Notes under the pieces: generated by a model
The model's database searches: none
The model's input: only the letters and a program-made list of their open reading frames with translations
What the model was told of the DNA's origin: nothing
Assembly: GCA_020050685.1 (NCBI GenBank)
Contig: JAGVKG010000063.1
Span: forward strand, 1 to 48,412
Length of the DNA stretch: 48,412 bases
Direction of reading: 5' to 3'
Origin: Candidatus Obscuribacterales bacterium
Lineage (GTDB): Bacteria; Cyanobacteriota; Vampirovibrionia; Obscuribacterales; Obscuribacteraceae
Position numbers and translations under genes: made by a program
Part shown: one piece after another, positions 9,401 through 17,370 of the stretch
Numbering within the stretch: position 1 is the first letter of the stretch
Layout of the letters: every line of letters starts with the position of its first letter

Positions 9401-9481
9401 GTAATTGGGTTGCAAAGCTTTAGACATTGTTATTTTTACTTTTGATTGGGGGCTTTGCACATACGATTGCATGTTGTAAAG

Positions 9482-9512
9482 TTAGTGTCGGCAACAAATT
9501 ACAGGACACTAA
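9482..9512 (+). promoter_or_regulatory. Hairpin in the presumed leader of the small basic protein gene
   Basis: A perfect 8-bp inverted repeat TTAGTGTC/GACACTAA (9482-9489, 9505-9512) with a 15-nt loop lies 37 nt upstream of the ATG at 9550. TTGCAC (9455-9460) with TAAAGT 16 nt later could be a weak promoter whose -10 adjoins the repeat. It could be an operator or an mRNA hairpin. Confidence 0.4.
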
Positions 9513-9549
9513 TAAACCCAAGATTTTTTGAACGGGAGGCGGCGACAGG

Positions 9550-9795
9550 ATGATCCATTATTTATATGCAACTCGGGGTGGATACCTTTATTTAGTTGGT
9601 CGTTATAGCGAAAGACCAAAGGCAGAAAAAATGGGAGAGTTCATTCTCTCAGTGCCAGAAAAAACTCCGCAGGCTGCTATAGATACGTTGGCTCATCGTC
9701 GTTTCATGGATCATTTACGCAAGCCACGCAAGCCAATTGCAGCGCAACAACAAAAACGCCACCACAAAGAAGAAAAGCAATTGGTCACTGTCTAA
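9550..9795 (+). CDS. Small basic hypothetical protein (81 aa)
   Basis: Not recognised. The gene is supported by a strong GGGAGG Shine-Dalgarno sequence about 10 nt before ATG 9550 and by a textbook terminator 40 nt after the stop. The N-terminal half is compact and mixed (MIHYLYATRGGYLYLVGRYS, then EKMGEFILSVPEKTPQAAID), while the last 25 residues are very basic and His/Gln-rich (QQQKRHHKEEK), which would suit nucleic acid binding. There is no signal peptide or membrane segment. It stands alone between the LCP and pilin genes as a monocistronic unit. Confidence 0.65.
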   Translation: MIHYLYATRGGYLYLVGRYSERPKAEKMGEFILSVPEKTPQAAIDTLAHRRFMDHLRKPRKPIAAQQQKRHHKEEKQLVTV

Positions 9796-9835
9796 GAACA
9801 GATCAGATCGAATTTGCTTGATTGAGTAATATAGG

Positions 9836-9864
9836 AATGCCGAGAGCAACACTCTCGGCATTTT
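9836..9864 (+). terminator. Strong rho-independent terminator
   Basis: An 11-bp perfect stem AATGCCGAGAG/CTCTCGGCATT with the 5-nt loop CAACA is followed by a T run (ATTTTC), 40 nt after the stop of the small basic protein gene. Confidence 0.85.
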
Positions 9865-9869
9865 CGCCT

Positions 9870-9911
9870 GGCACCAGATTCCCAAACCTATTATCGGCAA
9901 TAGGTGGTGCC
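9870..9911. other. Two-level stem-loop of unknown role
   Basis: An outer stem GGCACCA/TGGTGCC (9870-9876, 9905-9911) encloses a hairpin CCTATT-atcggc-AATAGG (9887-9904) with a one-sided 10-nt internal loop. It lies immediately after the terminator at 9836-9864, outside any gene. It could be a small RNA element or a remnant of a mobile repeat. Confidence 0.4.
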
Positions 9912-10177
9912 TGTATGGTGCTGATAAAGTTTAGATCTATATGTACTTATAGTTGAATTTTGATTTCGCCAACATTTAATTTTGGTGCTGCGTTATTTTC
10001 GTTATGGGCGAGGGCAAACCATATATGACATTAGATTGGGCTGGGCGAGGCAAGACAATACAACGTCTTAAGCAAATAAGCTGGCGTGTCACGGCACCAC
10101 AATAGTGTTATAAACCGGGATCAAAAATTTCCTTGTTCGCTTTTCCAGGAGTTAATCACTCTGGCGGGGGATAAGGA
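9912..10177. other. Intergenic stretch upstream of pilin 1, no gene recognised
   Basis: About 265 nt without a credible reading frame, RNA gene or long repeat. It probably holds only spacer and any upstream control sites for the promoter at 10178. A GTTATAAACC motif and AT-rich tracts are present but match nothing specific. Confidence 0.5.
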
Positions 10178-10206
10178 TTGGATAAACGCATCGTTTGTTT
10201 TATGAT
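10178..10206 (+). promoter_or_regulatory. Sigma-70-type promoter of pilin gene 1
   Basis: TTGGAT (10178-10183), a 17-nt spacer and TATGAT (10201-10206), about 45 nt upstream of the chosen ATG at 10252. The hexamers are close to consensus and the spacing is ideal for a housekeeping-type sigma factor. Confidence 0.65.
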
Positions 10207-10238
10207 ACAGGCGGTTTGGAAGAACGAGTCAATAATAT

Positions 10239-10244
10239 GGAGGA
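10239..10244 (+). promoter_or_regulatory. Shine-Dalgarno site deciding the pilin 1 start
   Basis: GGAGGA lies 7 nt before ATG 10252. An upstream in-frame ATG at 10237 overlaps this site and has no ribosome-binding site of its own, so 10252 is preferred. Confidence 0.7.
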
Positions 10245-10251
10245 CGCGGCA

Positions 10252-10785
10252 ATGATAAATAAGATGTTGAAGTCGAGAAAGCAGAAAGGCTTCACACTGG
10301 TTGAACTCTTGGTTGTTGTGGTTATTATTGGAATCTTGGCAGCTATTGCTCTGCCAAATTTCATATCTGCTCAAAGTAAAGCCAAGGAATCATCAGTGAA
10401 AGGCAATATGCGTACATCGCAAATTGCGGCTGAATCGTATGCTACAGATTACGGCGGTGCCTATCCTGCTACCGTAGGAGCAGCATATGAAAGCTATTTC
10501 CCAGGTGGTGGTAACGATGGAGCGACAGCAGGCAATCCTCTGACCAATCCGTTCACCAACAAAACAGGATTCCCACAAGCTGGTTCCGCTATGGCACCAA
10601 CAGATATCGTGACCAACAGAACAAAATCTGGTGTTGCGATAACTGGCGGAGATTCCGGTATCCAGTACAGCATTATCAACAGTGGTTCGACACAAGTTGG
10701 TTATGCCATCATGGGAGCAAAAGCCGATGGAACTGGTGTGTCTAGCACATCACCAAGTACAACATTGGTACTCTCCAACATGTAG
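10252..10785 (+). CDS. Type IV pilin/pseudopilin, copy 1
   Basis: A 177-residue prepilin, the structural subunit of a type IV pilus or related pseudopilus. A short basic leader (MINKMLKSRKQKG) is followed by the prepilin peptidase site G|FTLVELLVVVVIIGILAAIALPNF, including the Glu at mature position 5. The globular domain holds AESYATDYGG and a Gly/Ser/Thr-rich C-terminal half with DSGIQYS and GYAIMGAKADGTG. It has its own promoter (10178-10206) and terminator (10823-10848). The next gene is a clear paralogue. Its processing enzyme is probably the prepilin peptidase encoded at 43380. Whether it is the major pilin or a minor one cannot be settled here. Confidence 0.9.
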   Translation: MINKMLKSRKQKGFTLVELLVVVVIIGILAAIALPNFISAQSKAKESSVKGNMRTSQIAAESYATDYGGAYPATVGAAYESYFPGGGNDGATAGNPLTNPFTNKTGFPQAGSAMAPTDIVTNRTKSGVAITGGDSGIQYSIINSGSTQVGYAIMGAKADGTGVSSTSPSTTLVLSNM

Positions 10786-10822
10786 GTTAAATCAACCCGG
10801 GGCCCTCGGGGCGTGAAGCATC

Positions 10823-10848
10823 AAAGGGGGCAGCGATTGCCCCCTTTT
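10823..10848 (+). terminator. Rho-independent terminator after pilin 1
   Basis: Stem AAGGGGGCA/TGCCCCCTT with the 5-nt loop GCGAT is followed by TTTT, about 40 nt after the pilin 1 stop. It should isolate pilin 1 as a monocistronic message. Confidence 0.85.
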
Positions 10849-10879
10849 GCCTTTGGTACTAGCCCCGGGAAAACGTATC

Positions 10880-10907
10880 TTTTCAACCGGCAGACCTGTA
10901 GTATAAT
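10880..10907 (+). promoter_or_regulatory. Candidate promoter of pilin gene 2
   Basis: TTTTCA (10880-10885), a 16-nt spacer and a perfect TATAAT (10902-10907). It would leave a leader of about 130 nt before ATG 11046, containing a GAAAGC/GCTTTC inverted repeat around 10940-10963. Confidence 0.5.
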
Positions 10908-11045
10908 TAAGGATAGTTTATGTCGGGGGACCGTTAGATAGAAAGCCGAGTAGGGCAGCTTTCAGATACTGGGGATAGCGGGCTGGGCGGTTAACGATTC
11001 TCGAGTGGACTCTAACCACAGAGAAGAAGGATTCCTCGGATTAAA

Positions 11046-11699
11046 ATGGGCGGGCGACTATACTCTGAAGAGTTTTTCAACAAGCCAAAGCAAGACCATA
11101 GGGTGCATAGCTTTGGGTATTGTTTTGTGTACACCAAGCGCGCCAAAAAAAATGCCAATCACTTTACCAGTTCTAATAGAAAGTACAAGACAAATCTTGG
11201 ATTTACACTAGTTGAACTTTTGGTTGTGGTGCTTGTGATTGGGGTTCTGGCAGCAATTGCTTTGCCAAACTTCATTGCTGCTCAACAGAAGGCTAGGGAA
11301 ACGGCTGTAAGAGGAAACATGCGTACTGCCCAAGTGGCAGCCGAATCGTATGCTACAGATTATGGCGGCCTTTACCCGAGTAGCGTGGATGCGGCATACG
11401 AAAGCTATTTTCCTGGTGGTGGCTCAGATGGTGCGACTGCCGGCAACCCACTGGTTAATCCCTTTAACAGCAAGACAGGTTTCCCCAATACCGGATCAGC
11501 CATGACTTCATCGGACATCACTACCATTCGTGGCTCATCTGGCAGCGCGGTTTCCGGTGGGGATTCAGGTGTTCAATATAGTAGCGTTACAGGCGGTGCT
11601 ACGTCCGGCTATGCCATCTTGGGAGCCAAGGCTGATGGTACTGCTGTTTCCGGTACCAACGTAACCAATACTCTTGTTCTTTCAAACTTTGGCAGTTAA
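11046..11699 (+). CDS. Type IV pilin/pseudopilin, copy 2
   Basis: A paralogue of the preceding pilin: GFTLVELLVVVLVIGVLAAI, then AESYATDYGG, ESYFPGGGSDGATAGNP, DSGVQYS and GYAILGAKADGTA align along the whole mature domain. From ATG 11046 it has 217 residues with an unusually long leader of about 51 residues before the cleavage glycine. In-frame GTG codons further in would give a shorter leader, but none has a clear ribosome-binding site; an AAGGA lies about 14 nt before ATG 11046. The different leader and separate promoter suggest independent expression from copy 1. Confidence 0.85.
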   Translation: MGGRLYSEEFFNKPKQDHRVHSFGYCFVYTKRAKKNANHFTSSNRKYKTNLGFTLVELLVVVLVIGVLAAIALPNFIAAQQKARETAVRGNMRTAQVAAESYATDYGGLYPSSVDAAYESYFPGGGSDGATAGNPLVNPFNSKTGFPNTGSAMTSSDITTIRGSSGSAVSGGDSGVQYSSVTGGATSGYAILGAKADGTAVSGTNVTNTLVLSNFGS

Positions 11700-11821
11700 G
11701 CAAGCTTTGAATGGTTGCTTCGTGCCTCATATATGGCATCATTGATGTTTGGCTGTGAGCTAGCTAGATAGGGTGACATCATTTTGAGTGATAGAAAACT
11801 TGATACTGAGGAGCAAAACAG

Positions 11822-12577
11822 GTGGTGCCCGTCATAAGAAAGCAAACGATGTGGCAGATTTTTGCGCTTTTGGCTTTGGCTCTCATAATTCAGGCAAGTC
11901 ATGCTCGACTGATTGCTAAGCTCGGCATTAAGCAAGCCGAACCAACCCTCGTGGCGCTGCCAAACAAGGAAGTGGCCAGGCTTATGAGCCTCGGCAATCA
12001 GCAATTTGTTGCTGATTGTTACTGGCTTTCTTTTATCCAGTACCTGGGAGATGTAAAAGTTCGGCGCCTCGATCATTACCGTTCTTGTTACAACTTTTTG
12101 GATTTAATTACTTATTTGGACCCCCATTTTGTGCAGCCGTATTGGTTTGCGGCATTTGCGGTAGGAGCCGATCAAGGACGTCCGGATCTGGCAGCCAAAT
12201 TGATTAATCGCGGGCTGGCTTTTAATCAAAACAATTGGTATTTGCCTTGGATTGCCGGATTTAATCAGTATTTGTTTGCTCATGATGATAAGGCGGCAGC
12301 AAATTTTTACCGCATGGCTGCAAAGTATCCTGATGCGCCAGAGTGGCTGGAGCGACAAGCCGTAGTTCTCGAATCTAAAGTGCCAACTCTAATCAAAGAA
12401 ATTCGCACCTGGGGACTGATTTATGTAAACTCCAAAGATCCTATGGTGAAAGAAGCAGCCCGTAAACGTTTAGTTTCGCTCTGGCTTACCGTCTTTCATC
12501 AGGCACCGAATTTGCAAGTGAAGCGCGGTGCTGCCGATATGCTCAAAGGTTTGGGAGTGATTGTTGACGTAAAATAA
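11822..12577 (+). CDS. Membrane-anchored TPR-like protein
   Basis: A 251-residue protein with one N-terminal hydrophobic segment (about residues 10-26) followed by helical TPR-like repeats, for example LITYLDPHFVQPYWFAAFA and AAKLINRGLAFNQNNWYLPW. GAGGAG lies 8 nt before a GTG GTG pair at 11822. No catalytic motif is visible. It lies 53 nt upstream of the large membrane/spermidine-synthase-like/TPR gene and probably forms an operon with it, suggesting a shared envelope role. Confidence 0.75.
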   Translation: MVPVIRKQTMWQIFALLALALIIQASHARLIAKLGIKQAEPTLVALPNKEVARLMSLGNQQFVADCYWLSFIQYLGDVKVRRLDHYRSCYNFLDLITYLDPHFVQPYWFAAFAVGADQGRPDLAAKLINRGLAFNQNNWYLPWIAGFNQYLFAHDDKAAANFYRMAAKYPDAPEWLERQAVVLESKVPTLIKEIRTWGLIYVNSKDPMVKEAARKRLVSLWLTVFHQAPNLQVKRGAADMLKGLGVIVDVK

Positions 12578-12630
12578 GAACGACTGCCGAAAACTGATAA
12601 CAGAAGTTATATAAAGGACAAAAGCAACTC

Positions 12631-15600
12631 ATGGATAAAAATCCAAAGCGCAAAGGGAAAATCGGTCAGAATCCCAAAACCGCTTTGCCTCTTGGTACTA
12701 AATCTCTAACAGCTTTTGTTTTTGTCGCACTTTTGTTTTTGGCCTCGGGATTCTCCAGCTTGATTTATCAAGTGGTCTGGACGAGATTCCTTGTTTTGGT
12801 TTTTGGCTCGACAACCTTTGCCACATCAACGGTGTTGTCGGTCTTTATGGGCGGCTTGGCGCTGGGCTCTTTTGTTGCCGGCAAAATGGTGGACAAAATC
12901 AAACGCCCATTTTTGCTCTACGGAATTTTGGAAGGCATAATTGGAATTTGGGCCTTAGTTGTCCCTTTTCTTTTTGAGGCAGCCGTACCGCTATATAAAG
13001 TAATTTGGCTCAATTTCCATTTGGACCTTTTGTCTTTTGGTTTATTGCGTTTTATTGTTGCTTGTGCAATTTTGATTTTGCCGACCACTTGCATGGGTGC
13101 GACGTTACCGCTTCTGGCCAAATTTGTTACCACTAGTTTGAAATTTGTCGGCGAACGTGTTGGTACCTTGTATGCGACCAACACTTTGGGAGCCGTGTTT
13201 GGCGCGGGCTTGGCTGGTTTTATTCTTTTGCCGGTGTTTGGTTTGTATGTGACGACTATACTGGCCGCTTTGATCAATTTGGCATTATTGGCCGCAGTAG
13301 TTATCGGTGGACCAAAAATTGAACAAAAGTTTGAAAACAAGGCGCAAGAAAAAGGGCAAACCGATAAAGAATACGAGACAGCTGGCGGGATGTCTTCAGT
13401 TAGCAAAGTCTTGCTTGTAGTGACGGCCTGTTTTGCCACATCCGGGGCTGCGGCTATGGTCTATGAAGTAGCATGGACCCGTACGCTTTTAATGGTGATA
13501 GGATCGTCCACCTTTGCCTTTAGTGTCATGCTCGTGACATTCTTGACAGGAATTTTTTGTGGCAGTTATCTTTGTGCCCGCGTTGTGGACAAAGCAAAAG
13601 AGCCATTGATTTGGTTTGCCGTGTTGGAATTTTTGATTTGTCTTTTGAGTTTTGTTTCTATGCACCACTTCAATTATTTGCCTTGGTTCAACTTGGTGGC
13701 AAATGCGCAAGTGCCGAAAGACCCAAATATTGCTTTGATAATTCGCTTTTTATTGGCAGGCAGTTGTTTGTTGCCGCTGACAGTTTGCTTGGGGGCAATA
13801 TTTCCGATTGTGGTCAAGACTTGCGCGAGAGATCTGGCCTTAATTGGCCGCTCAGTCGGTAACTTGTATTCGGCAAATACACTGGGGGCAATCGTCGGTT
13901 CGTTTCTGGCTGGATTTGTTTTGGTGCCGGCAATGGGAGTGGAGAAGACACTTTTGGTGGCAGCGGCCGTCAATTTGGTAATTGGCGTTGTCTTGCTTGC
14001 CATAACCCCTAACATCAAGGTTTCCATCAAAGCACTATCTGTGGTGGCAACCTGTGTGGTGGCAGCTTGGCTTTGTTTTGGTCCAGGAATCTGGGACAAA
14101 TTGATCTTGTTAAACGCGCAAGCCGCTCGGCGTAATCTCTCGACAATGCCACTTTTCTTCAATTCTTTTGAGCAATGGCGCAATGCCCAACATGACACGG
14201 ATAGATTATTGTTCTGGCAAGACGGATTATCATCGACAGTCGGTGTTCGGCAACAAAAGTTCTCCGGCTTCCGTTCCTTGGTGACAAACGGTCACGTCGA
14301 TGCCTCCGATGCCGGTGACATGACGACACAAATTCTCCTTTCTGCTTATCCGCTTTTGTGGAAACCGGAAGCGCAAGATGTTTGTGTGATTGGTTGGGGC
14401 TCCGGGGTAACAATTGGCGTGGCTGGCACGCTCAAGCCCAAAGAAATTGTGGCTGTAGAACTTGAACCGGCAGTTATTGAGGCTGGTAAGTTTTTCCATC
14501 ATGTTAATCATCACCCAGATGAGAATCCCATTGTCAAAAAGGAAATTAACGATGGTCGTAATTTCTTATTGGTCACGGATAAGAAATTCGATGTGATTAT
14601 TTCTGAGCCATCCAATCCCTGGCAAGCCGGAGTTTGCAATCTTTTCACCAAGGAATATTTTGAAATTTGTCACCGAGCACTCAAGCCAGGCGGTGTATTT
14701 TCTTTGTGGCTTCAGACACTGGAAATTTCACCGGAAAATGTACGCGGCATATTGGCTTCATTGCATGACGTTTTCCCCTATGTCATGGTCATGCGCGCAG
14801 ACATGGGTGATGTAACAGTTTTGGCATCAGATCAAAACTTGAAATTTGATTTGGCAAAATCTGCCAAGCTTTTCAAAAACGAGGAATTCCTCAGCGATTT
14901 GAAGCGAGTCAAAATAGATACACCGGAAAAGGTTATGGCCAGAATTGCCATGGCTCCCGACGGTATTGAGGGGCTAATCGGCAATTCACCACGTAACGTT
15001 GATGACACTAACCGCTTGGAATACTCAGTTGGTAAAACATATGAGCATAGTTTTTATCCGGAAGAAAACATCAAATTGCTCAAGGAAAATGTCGGGCATC
15101 CGGCAGAATATATCGAATTTGCTGAGACAGATGCAAAAGCCCGATCCGAACAATTGGCCAGTGTGGCTAAGGAAGCCTTGAGTGATAGAAGTTTGGGACC
15201 GGCAAGTGTCTGGACAGACAAAGCCCTAGCCTTGGTACCACAACCAAACACTCCTAAGGAAGTGTTGAGAGTGGCAGGCATAGTCAAATATGAGCAAGGC
15301 AAGAAGGACGAAGCTTATAAATTCTGGGAAAGAGCAATTGAACTTTATCCGAATGACAAAGACACTCTGATGACCCGAGGTCTGACAGCCTTGCAAAATG
15401 GTGATACCGATGCGGCACGCGCGGATTTTATGAGAGTGATCAAAATTGAGCCAGGCAATTTGGATGCCCGCTTTGATATGGCTTGTACATTTTCCAGTCT
15501 TTATTGCCATGTTCCTGTTGGAGGTGGCGGCAAGAACGAATTGTTCCCTAAAGCATACGCCGACTCAGTACTTAAATATGCGGGCGACTTGACCAAGAAT

Positions 15601-16398
15601 GCCGATTTTGTCCGCAAGCATCCGGATGTCTTGGTAATTGCCGGTATCGCTAATTATCAATTGAATAATTTGAAACCAGCAACTGAGCTTTTGGAGTCCT
15701 ATCTCAAACTTGAGCCGCATTCGGTCGCAGCCCAGCGCTTGCTTGGCTCTATTTGTCTGGAAAGTGGGCGCATGCGAGATGCATCTGCTTGGTGGTATGT
15801 TTCGTTCTTAGAAGGCCAGAAGGCGGCCAATCGCATGTTGCTTGATATTTCTGAATTGATGCGGGCCGGCAAGTCACAAGCAGCTTTAGATGGCTTGACA
15901 AAGTTAGTGGAATTTTGGCCAGGCGAGCAAATGACTTACAACTTTTTGACACAGCTAAGTAAGGAAAGCAGCCCGCAAGGAAAGCAAGCCGGAGAAATTC
16001 TTGCCAGTGTGCAGGGTATTTCTAACAGCACGAAGGATGCTGTCGGCACAAAAGCAATTTTTGACGAGAGAGCGCAAGCCTCAAAAATGTATGTACAAGG
16101 AAAAGGACGAGAAGGTGCGACACTCTGGTATGTTTCGTTTTTAGCCGGACAGAAAGAAGCCGAACCATTGTTCAAAAAGGCTAAAGAAGAAATGAAAGAG
16201 AAGAATTATCCTGAAGTGGTCAAGACACTTTCGCAGGCAGTAGAACTTTGGCCGGCAAATTTTGACGCTTATCTTGCTCTGTCCGACATTGCCAAGTCCG
16301 AGAACCCGGCAAAATCAGAGGCCTCTGCTCTACTTTCTTCCATGAATATGGTAAAACAAGCTTTGCCGAAGCCCACTGATCCAACAAACACGCGTTAA
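12631..16398 (+). CDS. Membrane/spermidine synthase-like/TPR fusion protein
   Basis: A 1255-residue three-part protein. Residues 1 to about 500 form a polytopic membrane domain with two similar halves, each opening with SGF/GAAxxxYQVVWTR-type motifs (residues about 40-50 and 273-283). Residues about 520-740 form a Rossmann methyltransferase/spermidine synthase-like domain with VCVIGWGSGVT, AVELEPAVIEAG, NDGRNFL and EPSNPW. Residues from about 870 to the end carry TPR-like repeats such as YKFWERAIELYPNDKDTL. The EPSNPW motif replaces the catalytic DxxD-type motif of true SpeE, so the substrate is probably not putrescine, and the reaction is unknown. Fused membrane-spermidine synthase proteins are a known widespread family; the long TPR tail is the less usual part. 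The MBL gene follows by 36 nt. Confidence 0.8.
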   Translation: MDKNPKRKGKIGQNPKTALPLGTKSLTAFVFVALLFLASGFSSLIYQVVWTRFLVLVFGSTTFATSTVLSVFMGGLALGSFVAGKMVDKIKRPFLLYGILEGIIGIWALVVPFLFEAAVPLYKVIWLNFHLDLLSFGLLRFIVACAILILPTTCMGATLPLLAKFVTTSLKFVGERVGTLYATNTLGAVFGAGLAGFILLPVFGLYVTTILAALINLALLAAVVIGGPKIEQKFENKAQEKGQTDKEYETAGGMSSVSKVLLVVTACFATSGAAAMVYEVAWTRTLLMVIGSSTFAFSVMLVTFLTGIFCGSYLCARVVDKAKEPLIWFAVLEFLICLLSFVSMHHFNYLPWFNLVANAQVPKDPNIALIIRFLLAGSCLLPLTVCLGAIFPIVVKTCARDLALIGRSVGNLYSANTLGAIVGSFLAGFVLVPAMGVEKTLLVAAAVNLVIGVVLLAITPNIKVSIKALSVVATCVVAAWLCFGPGIWDKLILLNAQAARRNLSTMPLFFNSFEQWRNAQHDTDRLLFWQDGLSSTVGVRQQKFSGFRSLVTNGHVDASDAGDMTTQILLSAYPLLWKPEAQDVCVIGWGSGVTIGVAGTLKPKEIVAVELEPAVIEAGKFFHHVNHHPDENPIVKKEINDGRNFLLVTDKKFDVIISEPSNPWQAGVCNLFTKEYFEICHRALKPGGVFSLWLQTLEISPENVRGILASLHDVFPYVMVMRADMGDVTVLASDQNLKFDLAKSAKLFKNEEFLSDLKRVKIDTPEKVMARIAMAPDGIEGLIGNSPRNVDDTNRLEYSVGKTYEHSFYPEENIKLLKENVGHPAEYIEFAETDAKARSEQLASVAKEALSDRSLGPASVWTDKALALVPQPNTPKEVLRVAGIVKYEQGKKDEAYKFWERAIELYPNDKDTLMTRGLTALQNGDTDAARADFMRVIKIEPGNLDARFDMACTFSSLYCHVPVGGGGKNELFPKAYADSVLKYAGDLTKNADFVRKHPDVLVIAGIANYQLNNLKPATELLESYLKLEPHSVAAQRLLGSICLESGRMRDASAWWYVSFLEGQKAANRMLLDISELMRAGKSQAALDGLTKLVEFWPGEQMTYNFLTQLSKESSPQGKQAGEILASVQGISNSTKDAVGTKAIFDERAQASKMYVQGKGREGATLWYVSFLAGQKEAEPLFKKAKEEMKEKNYPEVVKTLSQAVELWPANFDAYLALSDIAKSENPAKSEASALLSSMNMVKQALPKPTDPTNTR

Positions 16399-16434
16399 GC
16401 TTAAGATAGGCGAGTAAGTGAGAACTGAAACGTT

Positions 16435-17334
16435 ATGAAAAAATCAATGTCCTTGCAGTTTGGTAAATTCCGCCTCTCGGTAATCAGGGAGTGTACATTC
16501 AAATTGGATGGCGGTGCCATGTTTGGTGTGGTGCCAAAACCTTTGTGGGACAGAGTTAGTCCTGCTGATGAACTGAATCGCATTTTGCTTGCTTGTAATT
16601 TGCTTTTGATTGAAACGCCAAATAAGCGTGTGCTGGTGGAAACCGGCATGGGCTCTCGCTGGAGCGAGCAAGATAAGGAAAGGTATGAAATCAAACCTTT
16701 AGTGCAAGACGACAATGTTTTGGCAGCCGTCGGCTTAAAAAACGAAGATATTGATTGTGTGATCATTTCGCACATGCACTTTGATCATCTTGGCGGGGCA
16801 ACACGATTTGAAAATGGCCAATTGGTGCCAACATTTCCGCGGGCAAAATACTACATGCAAAAGGGAGAATGGGACTTTGCGCACAAAGCTAATGCACGTG
16901 CCAAAGCCAGCTATCGTCCCGATGACTTTTTGCCCTTAAAAGAACACGGTGTTTTGGAAATTATCGAGGGTGATCAGGAAGTTGTCCCCGGCATTTGGGC
17001 AAGAGTGACTGGCGGGCACACAAGCCACCACCAAGTTGTTGCCTTTGAATCAGAAGGCAATCACGGTGTCTACTTCGCTGACATCATTCCGACAATTGCC
17101 CATCTTAGTCCACCTTGGGTAATGGGTTATGACCATTTTCCGCTGACAAGTTGTGATGCTAAATCAACTTGGTTAACGCGCGCGGCTCAAGAAGATTGGC
17201 TAGTGGTTTTTGATCACGAGATGGGCATTCCCTGGGGTCATGTAAAACTAGACGCCAAAGGCAAATTTACATTTGATCCATTAGCAGAAGATGCCAAACT
17301 TTTTGAATCTGCTAAAAGGACAATTGCTAAATAG
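16435..17334 (+). CDS. Metallo-beta-lactamase fold hydrolase
   Basis: A 299-residue MBL-fold enzyme with the zinc motif HMHFDH (H113, H115, D117, H118), a later GGHTSHH supplying the next metal ligand, FADIIPT with the bridging Asp, and FDHE near the C-terminus. The overall layout resembles N-acyl homoserine lactonase-like and related broad hydrolases; the actual substrate is not predictable. There is no signal peptide, so it is probably cytosolic. It follows the large fusion gene by 36 nt and converges on the mgtC-like gene. Confidence 0.85.
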   Translation: MKKSMSLQFGKFRLSVIRECTFKLDGGAMFGVVPKPLWDRVSPADELNRILLACNLLLIETPNKRVLVETGMGSRWSEQDKERYEIKPLVQDDNVLAAVGLKNEDIDCVIISHMHFDHLGGATRFENGQLVPTFPRAKYYMQKGEWDFAHKANARAKASYRPDDFLPLKEHGVLEIIEGDQEVVPGIWARVTGGHTSHHQVVAFESEGNHGVYFADIIPTIAHLSPPWVMGYDHFPLTSCDAKSTWLTRAAQEDWLVVFDHEMGIPWGHVKLDAKGKFTFDPLAEDAKLFESAKRTIAK

Positions 17335-17338
17335 TCAA

Positions 17339-17370
17339 AGAGTCATGAATTGGAGTCACGACTTGACTCT
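17339..17370. terminator. Possible shared hairpin between convergent genes
   Basis: AGAGTCA (17339-17345) and TGACTCT (17364-17370) form a 7-bp inverted repeat between the convergent MBL and MgtC genes. The loop is 18 nt and neither side has a T run, so termination is uncertain. Confidence 0.25.

Noticed and set aside
10011-10020. AGGGCAAACC resembling part of a GEMM (cyclic di-GMP) riboswitch upstream of pilin 1
   Set aside because: The rest of the aptamer is missing: no GACGCAAAGCC segment, GAAA tetraloop hairpin or tetraloop receptor at the right spacing. It also lies upstream of the likely promoter, so it would not be in the mRNA.
12631-16398. Assignment of the large fusion as a true spermidine synthase (speE)
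   Set aside because: The EPSNPW motif replaces the catalytic acidic residues of SpeE, so only a spermidine synthase-like fold is claimed.
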